64,000 nt of DNA from Halobellus ruber (GTDB taxonomy: Archaea > Halobacteriota > Halobacteria > Halobacteriales > Haloferacaceae). Location: NCBI RefSeq assembly GCF_014212355.1, contig NZ_JACKXD010000002.1, positions 124,001-188,000 on the forward strand, written 5' to 3'. The notes beneath the pieces are model-generated. The model searched no databases. It was not told the origin of the DNA and saw nothing but the letters and a program-made list of their open reading frames with translations. Shown here in pieces: positions 33,757 through 43,507 of the stretch. Numbering within the stretch: position 1 is the stretch's first letter; every line of letters begins with the position of its first letter. Position numbers and translations under genes: made by a program.

Positions 33757-33816
33757 ACAGTTCAGCCTCAGAATGGAATGCGTTTAAAGCCACCGACTCC
33801 CCGCCTGAGTGGGTGT

Positions 33817-34854
33817 CTACGGGCCGGAGCTTCCGGTCGTGTCCGCGCCTGACTCTCCGTGGCCGTCGGCCCCGGCCTGCCCCCTGTCGGCGCCCAGTTC
33901 GCGCCGCTGGTCGGGCCCGGTTCCGTCGTCGACGGCAGCGTCGCCTCTCGCCTCCTCGGGGAGCACGTTGGCCCACTGCTCGTCGGCGTTTTCGAGCGCC
34001 CGGAGCCGGTTGCGGAACTCCTCGACGCGGAACCGATCGGAGAGCCGAGCGTTGGCGACCACCAGAAACAGGAAGAAGCCGATCACCAGGAAGCCGATGG
34101 CCGCGATCGGTGCCACGACAGTTGACAGCGACGGAAGCGCGAGCCACGCGATCAACAGCCCGACGCCGACCAACATCTGCACGCCGGCGACGACCTGCAG
34201 CATCAGGTTCCCGAACTCGCCGCTGCCCTCGACGACCTCCCGCGGTTCCGGCAGGGAGCCGTCCGCCGGCGGGTCCATCAGTTCGTAGCTGTCCATCGAG
34301 CACAGCGCGACGGTCGGCTTCACGTCGCGCAGGACGGTCCCCTCGCCTTCGACGCTTCCGTCGGCGTAGATGACCGCATACCCCTCGTCGGAGTAGGCGA
34401 TCACGCGATCCTCGCCGTCGTCGTCGACCCGCTCGACGATCGCGAAGATCTCGCGGATCGCGACCCGGGCGTTGAGTTCCTGCTCCACTCGGTCGAGCAG
34501 CTCCTCGCCCACGATCCAGGTCTCGGGGTCGAACGCCGCCTCCCACTCCTCTAAGCTCATCTCGGCCATATCCGCCGGGCCGAAGTTCTCGAAGTCGTAG
34601 GTCTCCTCGACCTGCTCCCGGAGGGCGTCGAGATCCTCGCTGTCACCGCTGTCGCCGTCGGCCGCTGCTGTCCCCGGTTCCGCGGGTTCGCCCGCGTCCG
34701 TCCCCGCTTCCGTGGCTTCGTCGGCTCCCGTCGCCGTGTCGCCGTCGGCCGCTGCTGTCCCCTCGGCGCCGGCCGACGCGCCCGTACTTCCATCGTCGTC
34801 GGTCGGCTCCGAGCGACGGTCCGCCGCGGACGACTTCTCCGGCGACTCGGTCAT
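33817..34854 (-). CDS. Two-helix membrane protein with acidic N-terminus, cytochrome b cluster
   Basis: From the ATG at 34854 the product has 345 residues. The first 70 are a low-complexity Ala/Gly/Asp/Thr stretch. A soluble domain (about 70-195: DLDALREQVEETYDFENFG, VAIREIFAIVERVDDDGEDR) comes next, then two helices (LQVVAGVQMLVGVGLLIAWL; VVAPIAAIGFLVIGFFLFLV) and another low-complexity tail. No cofactor site is visible. It is upstream of the halocyanin and probably belongs to the same complex or its assembly. Confidence 0.7.
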   Translation of the reverse strand: MTESPEKSSAADRRSEPTDDDGSTGASAGAEGTAAADGDTATGADEATEAGTDAGEPAEPGTAAADGDSGDSEDLDALREQVEETYDFENFGPADMAEMSLEEWEAAFDPETWIVGEELLDRVEQELNARVAIREIFAIVERVDDDGEDRVIAYSDEGYAVIYADGSVEGEGTVLRDVKPTVALCSMDSYELMDPPADGSLPEPREVVEGSGEFGNLMLQVVAGVQMLVGVGLLIAWLALPSLSTVVAPIAAIGFLVIGFFLFLVVANARLSDRFRVEEFRNRLRALENADEQWANVLPEEARGDAAVDDGTGPDQRRELGADRGQAGADGHGESGADTTGSSGP

Positions 34855-34966
34855 CCCGCGACGCTTGCACCGGCACACTCCTTAGGGTAACGGTTCCCGG
34901 ATCCCACCGCCGCCCGGACGGCTCCGAGTCGGTCACTTTACACCGCGGGACGCCGTAGCGAGCCCG

Positions 34967-35449
34967 ATGGTTTCAGACTCGACCATCGCGACCGGCGCCG
35001 CGCTGATGGTCACTGCGAGCCTGCCGTTCTACCTCTACGGCGCGTGGATCATGATCGACGCCGAGGTGGTGACCTGGGACGTCCTGATCCACCACCTGAA
35101 GTTCATCGTCCCCGGGCTCGTTCTCAACACGATCCCGGTCGCGGGGTGGATGGTGCCGCGGCTGCTCGACCAGCTCCGGGGGGTGCTCGTGCTCCACGCC
35201 GTGTTGGGGCTGCAGGCGTACGCCCTGCTCGCGTTCGCGCTCACCGGGATCGTCCGCATCCTCCAGGTGAAACGCGAGGCCGACCTCTACTCCGACCCCA
35301 CGCGGGACGTCGACCTCGACGACCTCCACCCGAATATGGGCGCGTGGCGCGGCCGGCTCCGCGTCGGCGTCTTCGGCTACGTGATCTTCTGGTTTCTGGC
35401 GTGGCTGCTCGGGCTCTACCAGTTCCTGACCCGGTATCTGCTCGGGTAG
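34967..35449 (+). CDS. Four-helix membrane protein divergent from the cytochrome b cluster
   Basis: The 160-residue protein has helices at about 5-25, 40-62, 72-96 and 130-155. Histidines (LIHHLKFIVPG; LVLHAVLGLQAYALL) lie near membrane faces, so haem or quinone binding is possible, but I cannot show it. A CACTTTACAC box at 34935-34944 is about 27 bases before the ATG, as for a leaderless message. Its position suggests a role with the respiratory genes to the left. Confidence 0.7.
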   Translation: MVSDSTIATGAALMVTASLPFYLYGAWIMIDAEVVTWDVLIHHLKFIVPGLVLNTIPVAGWMVPRLLDQLRGVLVLHAVLGLQAYALLAFALTGIVRILQVKREADLYSDPTRDVDLDDLHPNMGAWRGRLRVGVFGYVIFWFLAWLLGLYQFLTRYLLG

Positions 35450-35483
35450 CGCCGACCCTGACCCGGCTTGCCGCGGCCGGACC

Positions 35484-36170
35484 TCACTCCCAGGGGTCGC
35501 CGGAGGCGAGGTCGACGTCGCTGTCGAGCTTCGAGGAGGGACAGATGTCCTCGAGGACGCACGCCTCGCAGTCGGGGGTGCGGGCGGTACAGACCTCGCG
35601 GCCGTGGCTGATGAACAGGTGGGTCGACTGCTGCCAGTCGGACTCGGGGAACAGCGCCATCAGCTCCGGTTCGATCGCCTCGGGGCGCTCCTCGTCGGTG
35701 AGCCCGAGCCGCCGGGAGAGCCGCTGGACGTGCGTGTCCACTACGACCCCTTCGACGACGTCGTGGCCGTGCTGGAGCACCACGTTTGCGGTCTTCCGCC
35801 CGACGCCTTTCAGGTCGGTCAACGCCGCCATCGTGTCGGGGACTTCCCCGCCGTGCTTTTCGACCAGGGTCTCCCCGATCGACTTCAGGTAGCCCGCCTT
35901 GTTGTTGTGGAAGGTGATCCCGTAGATGTCGTCGGCGAGGTCGGACTCCTCGGCGGCGGCGTAGTCGGCGGCCGTCTCGTACTTCTGGAACAGCTCTTCG
36001 GTCACAGCGTTGACGCGCTCGTCGGTGCACTGCGCCGACAGCACCACCGCAACCAGGAGTTCGAGCCGGTTCGAGAACCGAAGCGAGATGGTCGTGTCCG
36101 GATACTCGTCGTACAGCCGGTCGAGAACCGCCTCGGCCTGCCCCTCGCGGGTCTGAAGCGCCGTGCCCAT
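35484..36170 (-). CDS. nth: Endonuclease III (DNA glycosylase/AP lyase)
   Basis: Endonuclease III removes oxidised pyrimidines and cuts the abasic site. The 228-residue protein starts at the ATG at 36170. The catalytic Lys lies in the helix-hairpin-helix LKGVGRKTANVVL and the catalytic Asp in VVVDTHVQRLSRRLG. Four cysteines for the 4Fe-4S cluster are spaced as in the family (CTARTPDCEACVLEDIC). The frame is open upstream through the MITE-like repeat to 36257, but those codons belong to the repeat. Confidence 0.94.
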   Translation of the reverse strand: MGTALQTREGQAEAVLDRLYDEYPDTTISLRFSNRLELLVAVVLSAQCTDERVNAVTEELFQKYETAADYAAAEESDLADDIYGITFHNNKAGYLKSIGETLVEKHGGEVPDTMAALTDLKGVGRKTANVVLQHGHDVVEGVVVDTHVQRLSRRLGLTDEERPEAIEPELMALFPESDWQQSTHLFISHGREVCTARTPDCEACVLEDICPSSKLDSDVDLASGDPWE

Positions 36171-36197
36171 ACTCGACCGTCGATCCCGGCGGTGTTG

Positions 36198-36277
36198 ATA
36201 CTGTTGGCTATAACTACGTGAAGATTTTCGACACCCCGGGGTGTCGAAATCCGTCACGGGACGATAGCCGACAGTAT
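36198..36277. repeat. 80-bp MITE-like palindromic repeat, copy 2
   Basis: It begins ATACTGTTGGCTATAA and ends in the inverse CGATAGCCGACAGTAT, a 16-bp terminal inverted repeat with few mismatches. The centre is a perfect 22-bp palindrome starting TTCGACACCCC (36227-36248). It matches copy 1 in length and order. It lies 28 bases upstream of nth. Confidence 0.75.
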
Positions 36278-36400
36278 GAGCCCACCGGCCGAACAGGTGG
36301 TTCCCGGCACGCGACCGGCCGTCCGCGCGCCGGGGTCACACACGGACCGGTCGAGACCGGTTCCTCGTCGGCCTCCCGAGACAGAGTCGGCCCCACGGGT

Positions 36401-36631
36401 TCAAGGGTCCAGTCCGTATTCCTCCGGGTCGTATCCGTCGAGTACGACCACAGACAGAAGCAACGTTCCGCACACGACGACCGAGACGTAGAACATATCC
36501 AGTCGGAGCGGCCCAACGGTGCGAAGGCTGGTGCCGGGCTCGGAGAACGCGAGCGTCATCGCCAACCCGCAGAGCCCGATCGTCGGGAGCCGGTAGTGGT
36601 GGAGCTTCGTCACCACCCGAAGCAGGTTCAT
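36401..36631 (-). CDS. Small two-helix membrane protein
   Basis: The 76-residue protein starts MNLLRVVTKLHHYRLPTIGL. Two hydrophobic segments (about 16-30 and 45-64, FYVSVVVCGTLLLSVVVL) are visible and the C-terminus is YDPEEYGLDP. I do not recognise a family. It is isolated between the two MITE-like copies, with no clear promoter. Confidence 0.5.
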   Translation of the reverse strand: MNLLRVVTKLHHYRLPTIGLCGLAMTLAFSEPGTSLRTVGPLRLDMFYVSVVVCGTLLLSVVVLDGYDPEEYGLDP

Positions 36632-36797
36632 TCTACGCCCTGTGGTAGCTGCTGGTTGTACAAGACCCCGACGCCCGGGTATGCACTCCTGGCAGCGGCC
36701 CCCCGTCCCTGTGAGTCCGTCCGGTGGGTTCTACCACCCCGGCTCTCGGGTCGTACGGCACGCGGTGACGGGTCCGGTCGTCGACGACTGGCAACTG

Positions 36798-36834
36798 ACT
36801 ACGTAATCCGTCACGCGACGATAGCCGACAGTAT
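36798..36834. repeat. Partial copy of the MITE-like repeat
   Basis: AATCCGTCACGCGACGATAG and the following CCGACAGTAT match the right end of copy 2. The short ACTACGT before it matches the left part next to the terminal repeat, so the centre and left end are missing. It touches the stop codon of rad50 at 36834. Confidence 0.6.
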
Positions 36835-39533
36835 CAGTCGTCGGCCCCGAGTTCCGCCGCGGCGAGGGCGGCGTCCTCGTGGCGCCGGACCGACGACCGG
36901 TTCGTGGTGGGGTCCTTCTCGACGGTCACCAGGTCGTCGGCGGCTGCAACGAGCTCGTCGTCGTGGCTCACGATCAGGATCTGGGCCACGCCGAGGCTCC
37001 GCATCTCCTCGACGAGGTCCACCAGCCGGGAGACGTGCCCCGAATCGAGAAACACCGTGGGCTCGTCGAGGATCAGCGGCGGCATCGGCGCCGACCCCTC
37101 GATCCCCTCCGCCAGCAGCCGGTAGATGGCACACCGCAGCGAGAGGTTGAACAGCGCGCGCTCGCCGCCCGACAGTTGCCCGGGCTCCAGCGCCGTTCCG
37201 TCCTTCTGGAAGACTGTCAGCTCGTATTCGTCGTCAAGCCGGATCCGGGCGTACGCGTCGTTGCCGTACACCAGCTCGAAGGTCTCGTTGAGCATCCGTT
37301 CGAGCGTCTCGACGTTTCGCTTGCGGAGCTCCGCGCGGAGGTCGGTGTACGCCGATTCCAGCGTCGCGATCTCGTCGTGGAGCGATTCGAGGTCCGCGAC
37401 GCGGGCCGCCACCGCCTCCCTGTCCGTACGGAGGTCCTCGAGGTTCGAGAGTTCGCCTTTCACGCTGCCGATCTCGCTTTGGATCTCGTCGCGTCGCTCC
37501 CGGAGTTCGTCCAGCTTTTCCGCGACGCGTTCGAGGTACGACTCGGCTTCCTGCCTGTTTGCTTCGGCCTCCTGGATCCGCGATTCGTCGATCGCGTCGG
37601 CGAGTTCCCGCCGGCGCTCCCGTTTCTCCGCGAGGAACTCCCGGCGCTCGTCGTTGCGCTCCGACAGCTCCGCCCGGCGCTCCCGCAGCCGGTCGATCCG
37701 GGCCTCGATCTCGTCGCGCTCGGTGCGGAGTTCGGCGATCCGGTCGAGCCGCTCTGCGGCCTCGGCGACGGTCTCAAGATCCGCCTCCAGCGATTCGACC
37801 CGCTTTGCGGCCTCGGCGGCGGCCTCGGACTGGGTCTCCGCCGCCTCCCGTTTCTCTTCGGCCTCGGCCTCGTAGTCGGCAGCGTCCTCCCGGAGGGATT
37901 CAGCCTCTGCGCGGCGCTCGCGGGCGGCCTCCTCCGCGTCCGCGACCCGCTCTTCGACCAGGGAGCGCTGCTCCCGCAGGCTCTCGATCCGTGATTCGGC
38001 GTCCGCAAGCTCCTCGGCAACCTCCAGCCGGTCGGTCAGCTCCTCGCGCCGCTCCCGCGCCTCCTGCACCTCGGATTCGAGCTCCGCGACCCGCTCTTCG
38101 TGGTCGTCGATGGCGGCGACGTGCGGGGAGCCCTCCACCGGCTGGCCGCACTCCGGACAGTTCCCCTCGGCGCGGAGTTCCCGCGCCTCCTCGAGCCGTT
38201 CGCGCGCGGACTCCAGTTCCGTCCGCGCTTCCGTGACCGCCTCCTTCGCATCGTCGAGGTCGGCCTGGATCGACTCCCGGTACGTGGCGGCCTCGCCGAC
38301 GTCGACCGGGGCGTCGTCGAACCGCCCGCGGAGCGACTCGATCTCGCCGTCGATACGGTCCATCTCCTCGCCGTGCTCGGCCGCCCGGTCGTCGGCGTCG
38401 TCGGCCGACGCCTCGGCGTCGTCGGCCCGTTCCCGGGCCTCCTCCGCGCGGGACTGTAGCTCGTCGGCCCGCTCGTCGAGGTTCTCAGCCTGGTTCGACA
38501 GCATCGTCCGTCGCTCTCTGGCGTCCTGAAGATCCTCGCGGATCGACGCCTCCGCGGCGTCGAGCTCTTCGCAGCGCTCGTCGATCGCGTCGCTGTTTAG
38601 GTCGGCGGCGCCGGTCGCGTCGATCTCGGCCCCGTCGAGCGCGGCCGACAGCTCGGATTCGAGCTTCTCGACCCGGTCTCGGGTCTCGACGATCTCGGAT
38701 TTGAGTTCCTCGCGGGTGGACTCGTCGGCCTCGATGGCCGCCTCCAGCTCCGCGATGTCGTCGTCCAGCTCCGACAGTTCCGCCTTCCGATCCTCGTAGG
38801 TCGACAGCACCTCCTCGGCGTCGGCGAGCGTCTCCTCTGCGCGGTCGCGGTTCCCCTCGAACCGCTCGATCTCGTCGTCGACCTCCGCGAGTTCGGTTTC
38901 GAGTTCGTTCAACCGGGCGTGGAGGTCGGCCGACTCCTTCGCCTCGATCTGGGCGTCGAGCTTCGAGAGCGCGCCACGCTGCTCGGAGAGCACGTCTTCG
39001 ACCCCCAGCCGGGCCTGTCCGGCCCGTTCGCGGTACTCCTCTAACTTCCCCAACTGGAGCAGGTCGTCGATCGTGTCCTGTCGCTGTGTGGGGGTGGCGT
39101 TGATCAGCTTGTTGACCTCTCCCTGACGGACGTACGCGCAGTTGACGAACGCCTCGGCGTCCATCCGGAGCCGTTCGGTCACGAACGCCCGCACGTCGCG
39201 CGCGCCATCGACCGCGACGTCCGGGCCGTCGAGGGTGCAGGTCGTCGTCGAGATCCGGTCGCCCGAGCGCCGGAGTTCGCGGGTGATCTCGTAGGCGTCG
39301 CCGTCGTGGACGAACCGGAGCGTCACCTCGGCCCCGTCGGCGCCGGAGGTCACGACCTCGTCGAGCGTGTCGTCGAGCGCACGGGCGCCGTACAGCGCGA
39401 AGAAACAGGCTTCGAGCAGCGACGACTTGCCGCTGCCGTTCAGGCCGTGGATGACCGTCACGCCGTCCCGGAGTTCGAGGTCCGCGTCGGCGTAGGGCTT
39501 GAAATTTCGAAGCTGGAGCCGTTCGAACCGCAT
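36834..39533 (-). CDS. rad50: DNA double-strand break repair ATPase Rad50
   Basis: Rad50 is the ABC-type ATPase partner of Mre11 in break processing. The 899-residue protein has Walker [16 protein letters not shown] near residue 35, long acidic coiled coils (about 150-440 and 470-740), a zinc hook CPECGQP near residue 457 and the C-terminal ABC signature [15 protein letters not shown] near 790 with Walker [12 protein letters not shown]. The start codon directly follows the stop of mre11 (TGA then ATG on the minus strand), so the pair is one operon. Confidence 0.95.
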   Translation of the reverse strand: MRFERLQLRNFKPYADADLELRDGVTVIHGLNGSGKSSLLEACFFALYGARALDDTLDEVVTSGADGAEVTLRFVHDGDAYEITRELRRSGDRISTTTCTLDGPDVAVDGARDVRAFVTERLRMDAEAFVNCAYVRQGEVNKLINATPTQRQDTIDDLLQLGKLEEYRERAGQARLGVEDVLSEQRGALSKLDAQIEAKESADLHARLNELETELAEVDDEIERFEGNRDRAEETLADAEEVLSTYEDRKAELSELDDDIAELEAAIEADESTREELKSEIVETRDRVEKLESELSAALDGAEIDATGAADLNSDAIDERCEELDAAEASIREDLQDARERRTMLSNQAENLDERADELQSRAEEARERADDAEASADDADDRAAEHGEEMDRIDGEIESLRGRFDDAPVDVGEAATYRESIQADLDDAKEAVTEARTELESARERLEEARELRAEGNCPECGQPVEGSPHVAAIDDHEERVAELESEVQEARERREELTDRLEVAEELADAESRIESLREQRSLVEERVADAEEAARERRAEAESLREDAADYEAEAEEKREAAETQSEAAAEAAKRVESLEADLETVAEAAERLDRIAELRTERDEIEARIDRLRERRAELSERNDERREFLAEKRERRRELADAIDESRIQEAEANRQEAESYLERVAEKLDELRERRDEIQSEIGSVKGELSNLEDLRTDREAVAARVADLESLHDEIATLESAYTDLRAELRKRNVETLERMLNETFELVYGNDAYARIRLDDEYELTVFQKDGTALEPGQLSGGERALFNLSLRCAIYRLLAEGIEGSAPMPPLILDEPTVFLDSGHVSRLVDLVEEMRSLGVAQILIVSHDDELVAAADDLVTVEKDPTTNRSSVRRHEDAALAAAELGADD

Positions 39534-40874
39534 TCAGAGGTCCTCCAGCGTGACCTGCGTGTCGGTCGTGCGGTCCGACTCCCCGCCGGGATCGGCGCCG
39601 TCGTCGTCGCTCCCGGTCGCCGGCTCCTCCGCTATGGCGGTAGTGTCGTCGCTGTCGCCGCCGTCGTCGTTCTCGTCGCCGTCCGTTTCGCTCTCCTCGG
39701 CGTCGTCGCCCGCTCCGGAATCCGCGACGTCGTCGCCACCTCCCGGAGGATCCTCACCGTCCGTCGAGACCCTGAACGCTGTCCTGTCGCCGTCGAGTCG
39801 GTCCGCCACGCGCGACTCCACCGCCGCCCGGACGTTCGAGTCGGGGGTCTCCCCCGAGCGGATGGTCTCGTCGACGTCGAGTGCGGCCTCGGAGAGCCCC
39901 AACTCGCGGACCCGCTCGGCGACGGCGTCGTCGGGGTCGGCGAAGGAGACGTCGATGTCGGCGTCGGCCTCGCGGTCCCGGCGGTCGGTGACCCGCGCCA
40001 CCAGAGCCCCCCGCTCGGTCAGTGACTCCTCGATCGCGGCGGGCGCCACCGACTCCCCCTCGCCGGTGATCTCGACCACCGCGACCGCGTCGGTCACGTC
40101 GTGTTGTCGGAGCTGTTCGTGGACCCGCTCGGCGCCTTCGCCCGCCGACAGAGACACCGACACGAAGACGAACCGCCGGGTGTCGAGGGTCCGCCGCCGG
40201 ACGTCGACCTCGTCGTCGAACGTCACGAGGTTGTAGCCGCGAGGGGTCTCCTCGGCGGCGCTGGCCCGCTCGGTCGACCCGCAGTAGGTCACCCAGGTGT
40301 CGTCGACCGTCTCGGTTCCGGGCTCGTGGTTGTCGCCCAACAGGACGGCGTCGAAGTCGACAGTCGATTCCGCGAGGACGGTCTCGGTCTCCCAGTCGGC
40401 GTGTGCGAAGGGGGTGAACAGCCCGTGAGCCACCAGGGCGGCGAAGTCGGCGTCGTGGGGCGCGAAGTCGTAGTCCAGCTCCGCCCGCCGCGACTTCGGC
40501 ACGTGATCGAGGCCGTAGAACGCCGTCGTGCCGACGCTCCGGGGCTCCGAGCCGAGGCGTTCGGCGAGTCCGAGGTCCTCGAAGAGGTCGAGCCACTGGC
40601 CGCTTCTGGTCGACTCGTGGTTGCCGACGACCGCGAGAAACGGGATCCCGGCCGTCCGGAGCCGGCGGAGGAGCCGGATCGTCGCCAGGAGCTCCCGCAG
40701 TTCCGGCCGGCGGTCGTGGAACAGATCCCCCGCGTGGATCACGGCGTCGACGTCGGCGTCGACTGCGTCGTCGACCACCTGCTCGAAGGCGTCCCGGAAG
40801 TCCGCCTGGCGTGTCTGGGAGTGGTACTGTGCGTACCCGAGGTGGGTGTCGCCGGTGTGGATCACCCGTGTCAT
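39534..40874 (-). CDS. mre11: DNA double-strand break repair nuclease Mre11
   Basis: Mre11 is the Mn-dependent 3'-5' exo/endonuclease of the complex. The 446-residue protein has the phosphoesterase motifs HTGDTHLGYAQYHSQ, DAVIHAGDLFHDRRP, LAVVGNHESTRSG, ALVAHGLFTP and LLGDNHEPGTE. The C-terminal 90 residues are low-complexity and acidic. The start overlaps the stop of the gene at 40871 (ATGA), and rad50 follows with no gap. Confidence 0.94.
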   Translation of the reverse strand: MTRVIHTGDTHLGYAQYHSQTRQADFRDAFEQVVDDAVDADVDAVIHAGDLFHDRRPELRELLATIRLLRRLRTAGIPFLAVVGNHESTRSGQWLDLFEDLGLAERLGSEPRSVGTTAFYGLDHVPKSRRAELDYDFAPHDADFAALVAHGLFTPFAHADWETETVLAESTVDFDAVLLGDNHEPGTETVDDTWVTYCGSTERASAAEETPRGYNLVTFDDEVDVRRRTLDTRRFVFVSVSLSAGEGAERVHEQLRQHDVTDAVAVVEITGEGESVAPAAIEESLTERGALVARVTDRRDREADADIDVSFADPDDAVAERVRELGLSEAALDVDETIRSGETPDSNVRAAVESRVADRLDGDRTAFRVSTDGEDPPGGGDDVADSGAGDDAEESETDGDENDDGGDSDDTTAIAEEPATGSDDDGADPGGESDRTTDTQVTLEDL

Positions 40875-41323
40875 CTGTCCGGACGTTGCGCGGTGTCTCC
40901 TAAAACCGTTCCGCGACCGGAGCGGAAGCGGTCGTCGCGGGCCGGCGGGCCGGCCGCGCGGTCTGCGTCACCCGCCGGTTCCGTGCTTGCGCCCCCACTC
41001 AGCGCGTCGGCGAGGCGCCGGAGCGAGTTCCGAGCGATCCGCCCGCGGGAAGCCACGTCGTCGTCGCCGCGACGGGCAGCCGCCGCGATAGCCCGGTCGA
41101 GGTCCGGGAGACGCCCGCCCGACAGAAACGACGCGGCGTCGCGAGCGCAACGAACCGCGCGCTCGGCGTCTTCGACGACGGATTCCGGGGGAACGGACCC
41201 GACCTCGGGAGCCGTTGAACCGGCAGTCGGCTCGCGGGAGGGCGCGGACCCGTCCGCGAGCGACCGGAGCGACCGGCGGACGGCTTCGGGTCGTGGCGGC
41301 GTGCCGGACGATCGATCGGTCAC
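40871..41323 (-). CDS. Haloarchaeal hypothetical protein translationally coupled to mre11
   Basis: The 150-residue protein begins MTDRSSGTPPRPEAVRRSLR. Its core (about 45-110: ESVVEDAERAVRCARDAASF, LPDLDRAIAAAARRGDDDVA) is helical; the ends are disordered. The stop overlaps the ATG of mre11 in ATGA. Such coupling with a conserved operon points to a link with Mre11-Rad50, but no domain identifies what it does. Confidence 0.65.
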   Translation of the reverse strand: MTDRSSGTPPRPEAVRRSLRSLADGSAPSREPTAGSTAPEVGSVPPESVVEDAERAVRCARDAASFLSGGRLPDLDRAIAAAARRGDDDVASRGRIARNSLRRLADALSGGASTEPAGDADRAAGPPARDDRFRSGRGTVLGDTAQRPDR

Positions 41324-41373
41324 ACGGGACCTGGCGGCGCGATGGGGTTTGAACCCTCGGACGGCGGCCGCGA

Positions 41374-41637
41374 TCAGACGTTTAGCGTGTACAGTCGCTT
41401 ACGGGCGTCAGTGAAGGAAAACCGGGAGTTCACCACGTCCGCGTCCTCGAGCCGGGTGAGCGCGTAGCGCACCGTCCGGGGCGGCAACAGCGTCTCCTCG
41501 GCGAGTTGGCTCTGGGTCAGCGTGTCGTTGTAGTCGAGGACCTTCGCTACGAGCTTCGCGCTCGGCGGCATCTCCCGCACCTGATCCCATCGATCGGCCG
41601 ACTCCTCGTCTCGGGCGAGTGGTTCGGTGGCACTCAT
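41374..41637 (-). CDS. MarR-type winged-helix protein
   Basis: The 87-residue protein is a bare winged helix: SAKLVAKVLDYNDTLTQSQL, AEETLLPPRTVRYALTRLED (helix-turn-helix) and DADVVNSRFSFTDARKRLYT (wing). It has no ligand domain. Many haloarchaea carry this small regulator. An AT-rich stretch (TGATAATATTTACTGTATCA) lies upstream at 41668-41687 and includes a likely TATA box. The target genes are unknown. Confidence 0.8.
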   Translation of the reverse strand: MSATEPLARDEESADRWDQVREMPPSAKLVAKVLDYNDTLTQSQLAEETLLPPRTVRYALTRLEDADVVNSRFSFTDARKRLYTLNV

Positions 41638-41796
41638 TCGTGTTTCGCCCTTGTGGATGTGGGGTGATAATATTTACTGTATCAAACAATTACTGATATG
41701 CATATAACGGCCGTCGAAACGGGAGATGCCGTACCGATCGCCCGGGGCGTTTCGTCCACCCGAAGCCTCTTATGAAGCCGCAGCCTACGTCTTGTG

Positions 41797-43014
41797 ATGA
41801 CTGACACCGTTGACGACGTCGAGCTCCCGTACGACGAGGAGGCGGCGTCGCAGCAGGAGAAGATCGAGGCGTTGCGGGAACGCCTCGACGTTCTCGAGTC
41901 CCAAAACGAGGAGATGCGGGACAAGCTACTCGACGCGAACGCGGAGAACAACAAGTACCAGCAGAAGCTCGAGCGGCTCACCCACGAGAACAAGAAACTG
42001 AAGCAGTCGCCGCTGTTCGTCGCCACCGTCCAGGAGATCAACGACGACGGCGTCGTGATCAAACAGCACGGCAACAACCAGGAGGCGCTCACCGAGGTGA
42101 CCGAGGACATGCGGGCGGAGCTGGAACCCGACTCCCGGGTCGCGGTCAACAACTCGCTGTCCATCGTCAAGCGCCTCGACGACGAGACGGACGTCCGGGC
42201 CCGCGTGATGCAGGTCGACCACAGCCCCGAGGTCACCTACGGGGACATCGGCGGGCTCGACGAGCAGATGCAGGAGGTCCGCGAGACCGTCGAGATGCCG
42301 CTGGAATCCCCCGAGATGTTCGAGCAGGTCGGGATCCAGCCGCCCTCGGGCGTGCTGCTGTACGGCCCGCCAGGGACGGGGAAAACGATGCTGGCGAAGG
42401 CGGTCGCAAACGAGACCGACGCGACGTTCATCAAGATGGCGGGCTCGGAGCTGGTTCACAAGTTCATCGGCGAGGGCGCGAAGCTGGTGCGTGACCTCTT
42501 CGAGGTCGCCCGCGAGAACGAGCCGGCGGTGCTTTTCATCGACGAGATCGACGCCATCGCCTCCAAGCGGACGGACTCGAAGACCTCCGGCGACGCCGAG
42601 GTCCAGCGGACGATGATGCAACTCCTCTCGGAGATGGACGGCTTCGACGAGCGCGGCGAGGTCCGGATCATCGCCGCCACGAACCGGTTCGATATGCTCG
42701 ACGAGGCGATCCTCCGCCCCGGCCGCTTCGACCGGCTCATCGAGGTGCCCAAGCCCGGCCGCGAGGGGCGCTCGCTCATCTTCGAGATCCACACCCGCGA
42801 CATGAACGTCGGGGACGATGTCGACTTCGAGCGGCTCGCGGATATGGCCGACGACGCCTCCGGCGCGGACATCAAGGCGATCTGCACCGAGGCGGGGATG
42901 TTCGCGATCCGCGACAACCGCACGGAGATCGCGATGGCGGACTTCGTCGAGGCCTGGGAGAAGATCCAGGCCGACGCGATCACCGACGGCGAACCGAGCC
43001 GCGCGTTCGCCTGA
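41797..43014 (+). CDS. pan: Proteasome-activating nucleotidase (PAN)
   Basis: PAN is the AAA+ ring that unfolds substrates for the archaeal 20S proteasome. From the ATG at 41797 the product has 405 residues. A coiled coil (about 15-70) and OB-fold domain lead to Walker [15 protein letters not shown] near residue 190, Walker [15 protein letters not shown] near 245 and the second region of homology ([20 protein letters not shown]). The last three residues are AFA, where the proteasome-docking signal would be HbYX; Phe stands in place of Tyr. A CTTATGA box at 41769-41775 suits a leaderless start. Confidence 0.95.
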   Translation: MTDTVDDVELPYDEEAASQQEKIEALRERLDVLESQNEEMRDKLLDANAENNKYQQKLERLTHENKKLKQSPLFVATVQEINDDGVVIKQHGNNQEALTEVTEDMRAELEPDSRVAVNNSLSIVKRLDDETDVRARVMQVDHSPEVTYGDIGGLDEQMQEVRETVEMPLESPEMFEQVGIQPPSGVLLYGPPGTGKTMLAKAVANETDATFIKMAGSELVHKFIGEGAKLVRDLFEVARENEPAVLFIDEIDAIASKRTDSKTSGDAEVQRTMMQLLSEMDGFDERGEVRIIAATNRFDMLDEAILRPGRFDRLIEVPKPGREGRSLIFEIHTRDMNVGDDVDFERLADMADDASGADIKAICTEAGMFAIRDNRTEIAMADFVEAWEKIQADAITDGEPSRAFA

Positions 43015-43024
43015 TCGCGGTTCC

Positions 43025-43462
43025 TTACTCCTCGTCGCCGCCGACCGTCCGTAGCGACGCCACCGCCTCCCGCGCCGTGTCGGTCGCGTCGTACCCCCGC
43101 TCGCCGCTAACCGCCGTCTCGACCGCGAGGTCGGCGGCGCGGAACTCCGTCAGAAGCCCGTGGAGGTCCGACTCACACAGGTCCGTGGACGCGAGCAGGT
43201 CGACGGCCGCGAGCGGCCCGCGGTCGACGAGATCGAGTAAAAGTCCGAGCGAGCGGTCGTCGTGGACTGCGGCCACGACCCGGCGGACGGGGGCGGGGAC
43301 GGCGGCCGCCCGGACCGAGAGCGGCGTCTCCGACTCGAAGGTCAGCGCGTCGTTGGGGCGGTACTCCTCCTCGCCGGTGTCGGGGTCGCGGATCCGGCTC
43401 GACTCCGCGGAGCGCTTCACGAGCAGATACCGGTCCCCGGCGGCGTCGCGGACGGTTTGCAT
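43025..43462 (-). CDS. Haloarchaeal conserved-type hypothetical protein
   Basis: The 145-residue protein starts MQTVRDAAGDRYLLVKRSAE. The first 45 residues look like a small beta domain (VRDPDTGEEEYRPN-like), and the rest (about 75-140) reads like a winged helix (GLLLDLVDRGPLAAVDLLAS, SDLHGLLTEFRAADLA). It may regulate transcription, though I cannot show DNA contacts. It is convergent with pan, ten bases away. Confidence 0.65.
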   Translation of the reverse strand: MQTVRDAAGDRYLLVKRSAESSRIRDPDTGEEEYRPNDALTFESETPLSVRAAAVPAPVRRVVAAVHDDRSLGLLLDLVDRGPLAAVDLLASTDLCESDLHGLLTEFRAADLAVETAVSGERGYDATDTAREAVASLRTVGGDEE

Positions 43463-43507
43463 ACCTCAACCCAGGGCCGAAGTCGGCTTATCGGTTGCGC
43501 CGGCGGC

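Noticed and set aside
33817-34854. A Rieske iron-sulfur protein in the cytochrome b cluster
   Set aside because: No CxH...CxxH motifs occur in this or any other protein of the cluster.
36190-36257. N-terminal extension of endonuclease III
   Set aside because: These codons fall in the MITE-like repeat; the same peptide can be read from copy 1 far away, so it is not part of the protein.
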